From: CAYHWW01 sp964360145
GTDB taxonomy: Bacteria > Bdellovibrionota > UBA1018 > CAYHWW01
Direction of reading: 5' to 3'
DNA: 64,000 nt
Assembly: GCA_964360145.1 (NCBI GenBank)
Contig: CAYHWW010000002.1
Location: 1 to 64,000, forward strand
The notes under the pieces are model-generated. The model was given only the letters and a program-made list of their open reading frames with translations. It was not told the DNA's origin and searched no databases. Positions 18,118 to 26,945 of this stretch are shown here, piece after piece (position 1 is the stretch's first letter; the number at the start of each line of letters is the position of its first letter). The position numbers and the translations under genes were made by a program.

Positions 18118-18996
18118 ATGGCCAGTTCAAAAGACTTACGCAAACGCATTTCGACGGTGAAGAACACGCAGCAGATCACCAAGGCCATGAAAATGGTGTC
18201 TGCCGCGAAGCTGCGCCGCGCTCAGGATGCCATCGTCAGCTTGCGCCCCTATGCCCGCGAGATCCAAGCCATCGTGAGTTCCATTGCTCGTTCCACGGAG
18301 GCGGCTCACCCACTGATGGATGAGGCTCGTGCGGAGTCCGGTGACAAGGTGCTCGTCGTGGTTGTTACTTCTGATCGCGGCCTCTGTGGCGCCTTCAATG
18401 CCAGCGTCATCAAGGGCGCCATGCGTTACATGCGCACCCATGGCCATAAGTACAAGAAGTTTGAGTTGGGCTTTGTGGGCCGCAAGGGCTACGAATTTTT
18501 CAAGACCCGGACGCCCAACGCTGGTCGCTACTACCAGAACTTCTTTAGCGGCCTGCGGTTCGCCAAGTCTCAGGCCATGGCTGAAGAGCTAATTGCCCAA
18601 TATACCGCGGGTGATTTTGATCAGGTCTTCTTCGTCTACAATGAGTTCCAATCAGCGATCTCTCAAAAGGTTGCGGTGGAGCGTTTTCTCCCCGTGCGCA
18701 TTGAAGGCGCAGGCACGGAAACAGCGGGGGACCAAAACCCCGTGGCCTATGAGCCCAGTCGTGAAGAGATACTAGACATGTTGTTGCCCAAGCACTTCGC
18801 TACGCAGATCCACAGGATTTTACTGGAGTCCTTGGCCAGCGAGCATGGTGCGCGCATGTCCGCCATGGAGAACGCAACGAAGAATGCCGGTGAGATGATG
18901 TTTGCGCTCTCTCTGGAGTACAACAAGACCCGCCAGGGTGGCATCACCAAGGAATTGCTGGAAATCGTTTCGGGCTCCGAAGCCCAAAAGAATTAA
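18118..18996 (+). CDS. atpG: ATP synthase F1 subunit gamma
   Basis: 292 residues. Central rotor shaft. N-terminal helix KRISTVKNTQQITKAMKMV, the SDRGLCGAFN motif, and C-terminal ATKNAGEMM helix match the family. Six-base gap after atpA; atpD follows after 21 bases. Confidence 0.96.
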   Translation: MASSKDLRKRISTVKNTQQITKAMKMVSAAKLRRAQDAIVSLRPYAREIQAIVSSIARSTEAAHPLMDEARAESGDKVLVVVVTSDRGLCGAFNASVIKGAMRYMRTHGHKYKKFELGFVGRKGYEFFKTRTPNAGRYYQNFFSGLRFAKSQAMAEELIAQYTAGDFDQVFFVYNEFQSAISQKVAVERFLPVRIEGAGTETAGDQNPVAYEPSREEILDMLLPKHFATQIHRILLESLASEHGARMSAMENATKNAGEMMFALSLEYNKTRQGGITKELLEIVSGSEAQKN

Positions 18997-19002
18997 TCAT
19001 GA

Positions 19003-20441
<1,439 letters not shown>

Positions 20442-20442
<1 letters not shown>

Positions 20443-20861
20443 TGATGCTGACACTGGAAGTTGTTACACCGACAAAACGCGTAGTATCCCCCGTGAGAGT
20501 GGAAACGGTTACTCTCATGGGTGCCCAGGGCGAGCTTACCATCTTGCCTGGTCATGCTCGTCTGGTGAGCAGCATGGAAACCGGTGTTCTCCGTTACGAA
20601 ACCGAGGGCCACAAGGAAAAGCAGACGGCTGTGATCACTAGTGGCTTCGTCGAAGTGAAAAACGACAAGGTGACTGTACTAGCCGAGACCATGGAAATGG
20701 CCCGCGAGATCGATGTCGAGCGTGCGAAAAAAGCCCAGACAAAGGCGGAAGAGCGCTTGAAGGACAAGGAGCTGGACCCGGATAGCTTCCGCAAGTATCA
20801 ACTGAAGCTTCAGCGTGCGCTCATCCGTCAGCAGCTTGCCCGCGAACACAGCAGCTCGTAA
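20442..20861 (+). CDS. atpC: ATP synthase F1 subunit epsilon
   Basis: 139 residues: N-terminal beta-sandwich (LMGAQGELTILPGHARLV) and C-terminal helical hairpin. Couples rotor to c-ring and can inhibit hydrolysis. Start ATGATG at 20442/20445 immediately at the atpD stop. Last gene of the ATP synthase set; no genes for subunits a, c or i are in the window, so these lie elsewhere. Confidence 0.93.
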
Positions 20862-20912
20862 GGCTTGGTCTTTTGCCGCCTAGCTTCGTTGTCGTCGTCG
20901 CCCGCTCCACGC

Positions 20913-20931
20913 GGCGGGCAGGCAGCCCGCC
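20913..20931 (+). terminator. GC hairpin after atpC, possible terminator
   Basis: GGCGGGC (20913-20919) and GCCCGCC (20925-20931) form a 7-base stem with a 5-base loop, 51 bases after the atpC stop. No T tract follows. The 236-base gap to the next gene holds no other clear signal apart from a TTGACC hexamer at 21061 that could be a -35 element. Confidence 0.35.
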
Positions 20932-21097
20932 TTGGTCGCCGGGCTCCTCCTCCGTCTCGCTAGTCGGCAAAATACCTTCGCCTTATCTTGGATGCTGGTA
21001 TTGCCGTGAGGATATCGGAAGTGTGGTGCATGGATTGCCGCACGGCGGCGTGACCGACGCTTGACCCGTTGCCAGGATGTTTCCAACAACATAGCCT

Positions 21098-23641
21098 ATG
21101 AGTAGGCCCCAATTGACTGGGGTTTTGTGCGGTCACGGAGGATCTTTGGCAGTGGTTCGCCCCAGAAAGGTGCGAAAACAGTCCGCAGTGCGAGCAACGA
21201 CGTTGCTCTGCGCTGTTGTCGCATCTTACTGTGCTGCCGAGGCGACGCTTCATTGTGCTCAAAACCTCGCACGTCAGTGGCTGAAGCCCTCTCTTCCTCT
21301 TACTGCATTGAAGGGGCTGCCGCGGGGCAGTGTAGGCTTACGGTCTCCTGAAAGCCCCGCTATGCTCACTGCGCATTCCATTTCTGTGCGCTCTTACCGA
21401 GTGATTCTGCCTCCTGCACCAAGCGAAAGCAGCGTGCCCCTCGTTGGTGCGGAGGTGGACTCTGGCGCGGCCCAAGGATTTGCTCTTCTCTCGCAGCAGT
21501 ATGCCGAGGAGACCCAGCGGCTAGCCTACCGCCATCATCTTCTGTCCATGGAATGGCACAGCATTGCCCAGGCCCATCAAGCGGCCCGGCAGCAGCGTCG
21601 CATGGCTCGGAAAGCTCCGACGCAAAAGAGCGAAGAGCCCACTGAGGTGGTTCAAGCCAGTGCGGTTCATAAGCTGGCCCCATCACTGGAGATGAAAGTA
21701 GCATTAGCTGAGAAGCCGCAGCCCAGGGTTAAATCATCGCCGCACCTGAAGCTTGCCATGAACCTTGAGCCACTAGCGTCAATGAATACTCAGACTGACC
21801 ACTCAGTGGATTATCAAGGTCTCTTAAAGAGCCTCGCAATAGGAGAAGCGCCTCAGATCGAAGAGCTACAGCCGCCACTGGTTGAGGCCGCACCTCCGGC
21901 AGCTGAACCGGAGCAACAACAGATCGCAGAAATCCCCGCTGCTCCGGCGGAGTCGGTGACCGCTATTCAAACGGTCACCGAAGTGCATGGAACACCCTCT
22001 GCATCGAAGGATGCTCTGAATACCCAGCCTGAGCATCCAGTGATGAATACTCAGGAATACGTCGCCCCCCAGTATGAGGAAGCACGGGTGGATTATGGCA
22101 AGGCTGTGGCAGAGAATATCCAAAACTCCGCACCAACTATTATAGAGGCGGGCAATGTTGTTGCTGGTGCCTCTGCGTCTGAAGAGTCAGCCACCATCCC
22201 CATGGTGGTTTCGGCGACACCGACGATTAGCTATCCCATCGTGATGGGCTTAATTGGTCCCCCTGCTCCTGCCGCTGCGGTCGCAGCGGCAGGAGCAGCA
22301 GCACCCCCTCCGGCAGCGCCCACGCCCACTGTAGATGTGGCACAACAAAAGACCACGGAACCGTCCGAAGAAGATCAAACCATTCTGGGCTTGGATGGCG
22401 GCACCCCAAGTCCGCGTAAAACGACGCCCGCCGTGGAAGTTCAACCCCTCCCCGTGGACGGCTTCAGCGCCACCATCTCCGAGGCCTTCAGTGGCGGCAG
22501 CAGTGCAATCAGTGGCGCCTCAGCGCAAGTGCTCGGCTCACAGCAGGTTGTGCGGAGCGATGGCCGGGGACAAGCGCACTTCAAGGAAACAGGACTCACC
22601 GGCGTCCTTCCCGTCATCATTCGCAAAGAGGGTTACCTCTGGCGCCGTGCGGACTTGCAGCCCAACAGAGAAATGTTCGTCGAATTGGTGTCCGAGAACG
22701 CCGCCCGCATGGCAGCACTGGCATCCGGCGATGCTCCCCGCGGGGACAGCGCATTCATGTTCATCCAGCTCGTCGACCCAGAAGGTAAAAACCTGTCTGG
22801 CTATACAGCGCGAATCATCAGCGCCGCGTCTCGCGACGCAGGGATATCTCCCCGCTATGTCGATGAGAACGGGGCGCCGCTCAAAGCGGGCAGCGCGACG
22901 AGCTCCCGCGGCCAACTGATTTTCCCCGCAGCGCCCCAGGGGGATTACATCCTTGTGGTAACAGATGCCGCGGGTCGCGACCGCGCTCCCCACCTGATGC
23001 ATGTGGGTGCAGGCGAGGGCATCGTTCGAAAAGTGAGTTTGGGTCGCGCAGTGGGGATCCAGGGGCGCATTCTCAACGGTCAGCTCGCCAATGCCCCCTT
23101 CGCGGGCGCCACCGTACTTCTTTTCGGGACTGATGAAAGCGCAGCTACGGCGACCGCGGACAAGAACGGTCGTTTCAAGTTTTCCGGTCTATATGTAGAT
23201 TGCGACGATCTGAACTATCTCCAGGTGGAGCGCGAAGGCATATACCGCAATCGGCTGGAGTATTCCTGCGGTGGCTCCGACTACTACGTGATGCCGAAAA
23301 CTCGCGTTGACTCCTTGGCGGAGGAGGCGGGGATGGGCCTTAATCCCAACGCAGGCATCATTATTGGGCACGTCAGCATGGCTTTCAGCACCAAGGTGCA
23401 GCTCATCGGTCCCCAAGAGCTGGTGCCCGCCGAGAATCCCCGCGGCTATGACTTCTACTTTGAGAGGGATGGTATCATCAACCCCGGCCGGGACCGCACC
23501 TCACGCAGCGGTAACTTCATCCTCATGGATGCCCCCGGTGAAATGTCGTACATGCAGGTATTCGACAGGGCCAACAGCACAACCCGTCACATCACCCCGA
23601 TATTCACCGCGCCGAGCACCGTCAGCGTTATCGTGCGCTGA
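21098..23641 (+). CDS. Large putative exported protein with carboxypeptidase-regulatory-like C-terminal region
   Basis: 847 residues, function not recognised. A basic N-terminus is followed by a hydrophobic stretch (about residues 33-48), suggesting export or a membrane anchor. Residues of about 130-450 are low-complexity, rich in Ala, Pro, Glu and Gln, and look like a periplasmic spacer. The remaining 400 residues hold repeated beta-rich, Gly-containing units (for example GRILNGQLANAPFAGATVLLFG, shown in part, then DKNGRFKFSGLY) resembling carboxypeptidase-regulatory-like or prealbumin-type domains. The 3' end overlaps the convergent transglycosylase gene by 14 bases. It could be a surface or envelope structural protein; no catalytic motif seen. 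Confidence 0.7.
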   Translation: MSRPQLTGVLCGHGGSLAVVRPRKVRKQSAVRATTLLCAVVASYCAAEATLHCAQNLARQWLKPSLPLTALKGLPRGSVGLRSPESPAMLTAHSISVRSYRVILPPAPSESSVPLVGAEVDSGAAQGFALLSQQYAEETQRLAYRHHLLSMEWHSIAQAHQAARQQRRMARKAPTQKSEEPTEVVQASAVHKLAPSLEMKVALAEKPQPRVKSSPHLKLAMNLEPLASMNTQTDHSVDYQGLLKSLAIGEAPQIEELQPPLVEAAPPAAEPEQQQIAEIPAAPAESVTAIQTVTEVHGTPSASKDALNTQPEHPVMNTQEYVAPQYEEARVDYGKAVAENIQNSAPTIIEAGNVVAGASASEESATIPMVVSATPTISYPIVMGLIGPPAPAAAVAAAGAAAPPPAAPTPTVDVAQQKTTEPSEEDQTILGLDGGTPSPRKTTPAVEVQPLPVDGFSATISEAFSGGSSAISGASAQVLGSQQVVRSDGRGQAHFKETGLTGVLPVIIRKEGYLWRRADLQPNREMFVELVSENAARMAALASGDAPRGDSAFMFIQLVDPEGKNLSGYTARIISAASRDAGISPRYVDENGAPLKAGSATSSRGQLIFPAAPQGDYILVVTDAAGRDRAPHLMHVGAGEGIVRKVSLGRAVGIQGRILNGQLANAPFAGATVLLFGTDESAATATADKNGRFKFSGLYVDCDDLNYLQVEREGIYRNRLEYSCGGSDYYVMPKTRVDSLAEEAGMGLNPNAGIIIGHVSMAFSTKVQLIGPQELVPAENPRGYDFYFERDGIINPGRDRTSRSGNFILMDAPGEMSYMQVFDRANSTTRHITPIFTAPSTVSVIVR
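22263..22298. repeat. 36-base near-perfect palindrome inside a coding sequence
   Basis: Two 17-base arms, 22263-22279 and 22282-22298, are perfect reverse complements separated by only GT. They encode an Ala-rich segment of the low-complexity linker. The mRNA would form a very stable hairpin, and the DNA could extrude a cruciform. Confidence 0.85.
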
Positions 23642-24941
23642 TTTCACGGATAGCGAAGGGGATTACAACCCTTGTGCCTTTGGGCAGGCGGCGCTTCAAG
23701 TCGAAGATGTCTGGATTGAAAGTTTTTACGGCATCTAACGGCGCCTGATGGAAGGCCGCCACCTCAAACACGCTTTGGGGCGCCGTCAACTTTACGATCT
23801 GCACGCGGTAGGAGCTGCTGGATGCGGGCATGTGGTAAAGACGATCCTGGTAAACTTCGGCATGAACAATGGCGAGGAACTCCGCGAAGTAATTGCGACT
23901 GGCGTAACCCAGGGGCGATTGTTTGTTGCGGGCATCAAGCAGTTTCGCGATATTTTTCACGCCATACTGGTGGCGAATTTTCACCAGGTTGCGAGCGCCG
24001 TGGTTGTAGGCGATGACGGAAAGAGCGATATCGCCCAGGATACGCATGTTGCGTTTGAACATGCGCGTGGCGGCATGGGCGGACTTAATGGGTGAGAGGC
24101 GTTCATCGATGCCCGCCCTTTCATCAACGATCATGTATTCTTGGGCGGACTTGACCAAGAATTGCCAAACACCCACCGCGGAGGCCTTCGACTCGGCGGT
24201 GATCTGAAAAGAGGACTCAAGGAGTGGTAACCGCGAGAGCTGCACGGGGAGGCCAGCCTCCCGGAAGATGTCTTCCATGGGTTTCATGAAGGGGCGGCTG
24301 GCGCGGATACCGCGGTAAATATAGTCGCGTTGGCCCTTTTGAGTCTTGATGTTGGCAAGCGTCCGTCGCCAGTGCGAAGCTTTGCATCGCCCCCAGAGTT
24401 GCAAGGCGCGAGAGCCAGGGGCACCGACCTTGAACTGAGCCTTGGGGTTGCGGGCGAGAATGCCAAGGTCGTGGCGTAAGGCATCCAGCATCGACTGAAG
24501 GCGCCTCTTGGACATGATTTCAATGCCGATGGCGCCCATGCCGCGGGCCATGAATTCCCGGGCGTCCTGCACGGCATAGATTTTATCTGGGCTTTCTTTG
24601 TCGAAAACCACCGTTTGCATGCTGGAGTAACGGGCATAAATCTTGAGCCAAAACGCAACATGGCCCTCTAAGCCAGCGGGCACCTTGAACTCAGGCTCCA
24701 CCCGATTTTCGGGATCGACCAGCACTTCGGCCAGGTCCTTTGTAGAAACATCCAAGTAGAGGGGGTCAGACTCCGGCGCCTTATATTGGTCAGAAGCCTC
24801 GGGAAAGAGAAGATCCATATCCGCCGCCCGCATGGGAGCCCCATCCCCCGGGGGGAGGGTTGACGAGCGGCCAGGTACGGCGAACAGGAGGCAAATCGCG
24901 CAAGTCATTGTAACCAATAGGGGGACGCGGGTTTGCTCCAT
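23628..24941 (-). CDS. Lytic murein transglycosylase (MltD-like, SLT domain)
   Basis: 437 residues. N-terminal signal-like segment (LLVTMTCAICLLFAVPG, residues 8-24). The SLT domain starts around residue 225: catalytic glutamate E242 in LLESSFQ, then ESKASAVGVWQF and SVIAYNHGARNL, as in goose-type lysozyme/MltD enzymes that cleave glycan strands to 1,6-anhydro products. The last 60 residues (VFEVAAFHQAPLDAVKTFNPDI, in part) look like a degenerate LysM module that could bind peptidoglycan. Located in an envelope-gene neighbourhood and convergent with the 847-residue exported protein. Confidence 0.87.
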   Translation of the reverse strand: MEQTRVPLLVTMTCAICLLFAVPGRSSTLPPGDGAPMRAADMDLLFPEASDQYKAPESDPLYLDVSTKDLAEVLVDPENRVEPEFKVPAGLEGHVAFWLKIYARYSSMQTVVFDKESPDKIYAVQDAREFMARGMGAIGIEIMSKRRLQSMLDALRHDLGILARNPKAQFKVGAPGSRALQLWGRCKASHWRRTLANIKTQKGQRDYIYRGIRASRPFMKPMEDIFREAGLPVQLSRLPLLESSFQITAESKASAVGVWQFLVKSAQEYMIVDERAGIDERLSPIKSAHAATRMFKRNMRILGDIALSVIAYNHGARNLVKIRHQYGVKNIAKLLDARNKQSPLGYASRNYFAEFLAIVHAEVYQDRLYHMPASSSSYRVQIVKLTAPQSVFEVAAFHQAPLDAVKTFNPDIFDLKRRLPKGTRVVIPFAIREISAR

Positions 24942-25058
24942 GACTCAATGTAGAGCAAGGAGCCTGCCAACCGGAGTCAGGCTAACCCCTTGTCAGAAAA
25001 GGGTTTTTCTTGTACTTACTCACTAGCTTTCGTACGTCTGTCAAAGGAGTAGACACCC

Positions 25059-25286
25059 ATGACCGAGCCCCGGCTGGAAGATCATCTCAAGCGTTTAAGC
25101 GAGATCGTTCGCACCCTGGAACAGAATGAGGCGCCACTGGAAGAGTCCCTCAAGCTCTTTGAAGAGGGCGTGGGCTTGGTGAGGGCCTGCCATTCCAAGT
25201 TGTCCGATGCGGAGCGGAAAATCGAAGTTTTGACAAAGGTCTCCGCCGACGGAGTGGAGTCCCGCCCTTACAGCAACACGCCGTGA
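25059..25286 (+). CDS. xseB: Exodeoxyribonuclease VII small subunit
   Basis: 75 residues. Characteristic short helical protein with LEDHLKRLSEIVRTLE, then EESLKLFEEGVGLVRAC. Partner of XseA in a single-strand-specific exonuclease. AAAGGAG lies before the ATG. The stop overlaps the tlyA GTG by four bases; xseB-tlyA adjacency is common. xseA is not in the window. Confidence 0.92.
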   Translation: MTEPRLEDHLKRLSEIVRTLEQNEAPLEESLKLFEEGVGLVRACHSKLSDAERKIEVLTKVSADGVESRPYSNTP

Positions 25287-26011
25287 AAGTACGCGTAGAC
25301 GTTCTCGTTGTTGAGCAGGGATTGGCCCCGACGCGGGAAAAAGCCCAGGCCATGATTTTGGCTGGGCAGATTTTGAGCGGTGATCGCCTTCTGGATAAAC
25401 CAGGGATAAAAATCAATAAGGACACCCCGCTGAGGACACGGGGCAAAGTAGATCACTACGTTGGTCGAGGGGCACACAAGCTTAAGCATGCCCTGGTGCA
25501 ATTCAAGATCGATCTTCAGGGCGCGGTCTGTCTGGACGTAGGCGCATCCACCGGCGGCTTTTCTCAAGTCTGCCTGGAGGCAGGCGCTCGAAAGGTCTAC
25601 GCGCTGGATGTGGGACACAATCAATTGGACTGGTCACTGCGCAATGACGCCCGCGTGGTTTCAATGGAGGGAGTGAATATTCGTACGGCGCCACAGGGCC
25701 TCCTGCCGGAGAGGATGGACTTTGCCTGTATTGATACCTCTTTTATCTCTCTGAAGCTTGTCCTAGAGCCCGCCGCTCGTTTTGTGAGGACGGGAGGCAC
25801 CATCGTGGCGCTCATTAAGCCCCAGCACGAAGTTGGAAAAGACAACGTGGGCAAGGGCGGGATTGTGAAGGATGGAGAACTTCACGGGCAGGTTACCGAT
25901 GCAATATCTGCCTATGCACAATTGATTGGTCTCGCTGTGGCCGGGTTGGTAGAATCTCCAATACGTGGGACTACGGGAAATAAAGAGTTTCTCATCTGCC
26001 TTCAGAAGTAG
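25283..26011 (+). CDS. tlyA: TlyA family rRNA (cytidine-2'-O)-methyltransferase / hemolysin-like
   Basis: 242 residues. N-terminal S4 RNA-binding domain (about residues 1-60, RVDVLVVEQGLAPTREKAQ) followed by an FtsJ-like methyltransferase domain with the SAM motif CLDVGASTGGFSQ. It carries the family's DTSFISLK and IKPQHEVG motifs. Members methylate ribose 2'-O of rRNA; some were named hemolysins. Starts at GTG 25283. The downstream lipoprotein appears to start inside its 3' end. Confidence 0.92.
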   Translation: MKVRVDVLVVEQGLAPTREKAQAMILAGQILSGDRLLDKPGIKINKDTPLRTRGKVDHYVGRGAHKLKHALVQFKIDLQGAVCLDVGASTGGFSQVCLEAGARKVYALDVGHNQLDWSLRNDARVVSMEGVNIRTAPQGLLPERMDFACIDTSFISLKLVLEPAARFVRTGGTIVALIKPQHEVGKDNVGKGGIVKDGELHGQVTDAISAYAQLIGLAVAGLVESPIRGTTGNKEFLICLQK

Positions 26012-26945
26012 GGGGAGGGTTGCCACCCTCGTCCTCGCTTGGACTGTCGCGTTGTCATCGTGTGGTCACACGCCCACAAAGGCCGAGCCGGAAGCGTCAC
26101 AGCCCGAGCCACGGCCGGTCGTTCAGGTTTATGAAAATCCCGTGGGACCCGAGCCGCCATTGGGGCCCATGCCGCCGGAGGGATTTTCGCCAGAGAAGGG
26201 TTATGTTCTGGTTCTGGGCCCAGGGATGTTCCGCGCCATGGCTTATGTGGGCGTATTGAAAGAACTGAGCTCCCGCGGTGTCCGGGTTAACGCAATTGTG
26301 GGCACGGAAATGGGCGCGGTCGTCGGTGCTCTCTTCGCGCTGAAGGGAGCGGCGAGCATGGAATGGATCATGACCAAGCTCAAGAAGGATGCCTTCAGTG
26401 ATGTGCCGTTCATCACCATGGGAGAAAAAGAAGCCAAGGGAGATTCCGTGAGCGGGTTTCTCAGAAGCAACATGCGCGGTGCCCGGCTAGAACAGTTGAA
26501 GACCCCGGTCTATGTGACTTTGGCGGATGCGGAGGGAAAGCCACAGCCGCTCGTATCCCAGGGGATCTTGGCGGAAGTGCTGCGCGACGCTGTGGCCACC
26601 ACCGGGCTGATGAAGCCCAGGCACAAGCACGCGCTGCGATCCGCCGTGGATGCAGCGCCCTTTCCCATAGCCGAGGCGAAGGCTCTGGGGCTGGGACGTG
26701 TGGTGGCTGTAGATGTGCTGACGCCGCCCGCGCCGCCGGAGGAGGAGGGCGGATTCGAGGAAAAAACATTCAACGTCATGAAACGTTCTCGGGAGCTCGC
26801 GGAAGGGCCCCTGAAAGACGCCGATACCGTCATACACGTGCCCGTGGAAGGCATCAGCTACCTCTCCATTGAAAACCGCGCGGAGTTGGCTTATCGAGGC
26901 CGCGCTGCAGCCGTAAAATGGGCAGATGAGGAGGGCTTGAGATGA
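25965..26945 (+). CDS. Patatin-like lipoprotein with substituted catalytic serine
   Basis: 326 residues from a GTG that overlaps tlyA by 47 bases; the start is chosen because it provides a basic n-region before the hydrophobic segment and the lipobox LSSC (C33). The patatin fold is visible: GPGMFRAMAYVGVLKEL at 85-101, then the nucleophile-elbow region IVGTEMGAVVGALFA, and VDAAPFPIAEA later. The elbow is GTEMG where active patatins have GxSxG, so the nucleophile serine is replaced by glutamate (E115). It may be a non-catalytic or altered envelope protein. Its stop overlaps the PBP1A start. Confidence 0.8.
   Translation: MGLREIKSFSSAFRSRGRVATLVLAWTVALSSCGHTPTKAEPEASQPEPRPVVQVYENPVGPEPPLGPMPPEGFSPEKGYVLVLGPGMFRAMAYVGVLKELSSRGVRVNAIVGTEMGAVVGALFALKGAASMEWIMTKLKKDAFSDVPFITMGEKEAKGDSVSGFLRSNMRGARLEQLKTPVYVTLADAEGKPQPLVSQGILAEVLRDAVATTGLMKPRHKHALRSAVDAAPFPIAEAKALGLGRVVAVDVLTPPAPPEEEGGFEEKTFNVMKRSRELAEGPLKDADTVIHVPVEGISYLSIENRAELAYRGRAAAVKWADEEGLR

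Noticed and set aside
20873..21064. 63-codon frame in the gap after atpC
   Set aside because: Low-complexity translation (Arg, Ser, Pro, Val), no ribosome-binding site and no similarity recognised.
24982..25016. Terminator-like AACCCCTT...AAAAGGGTTTTT hairpin
   Set aside because: The stem is imperfect and no forward-strand gene ends just upstream; the region is more likely the promoter area of the divergent transglycosylase and xseB genes.
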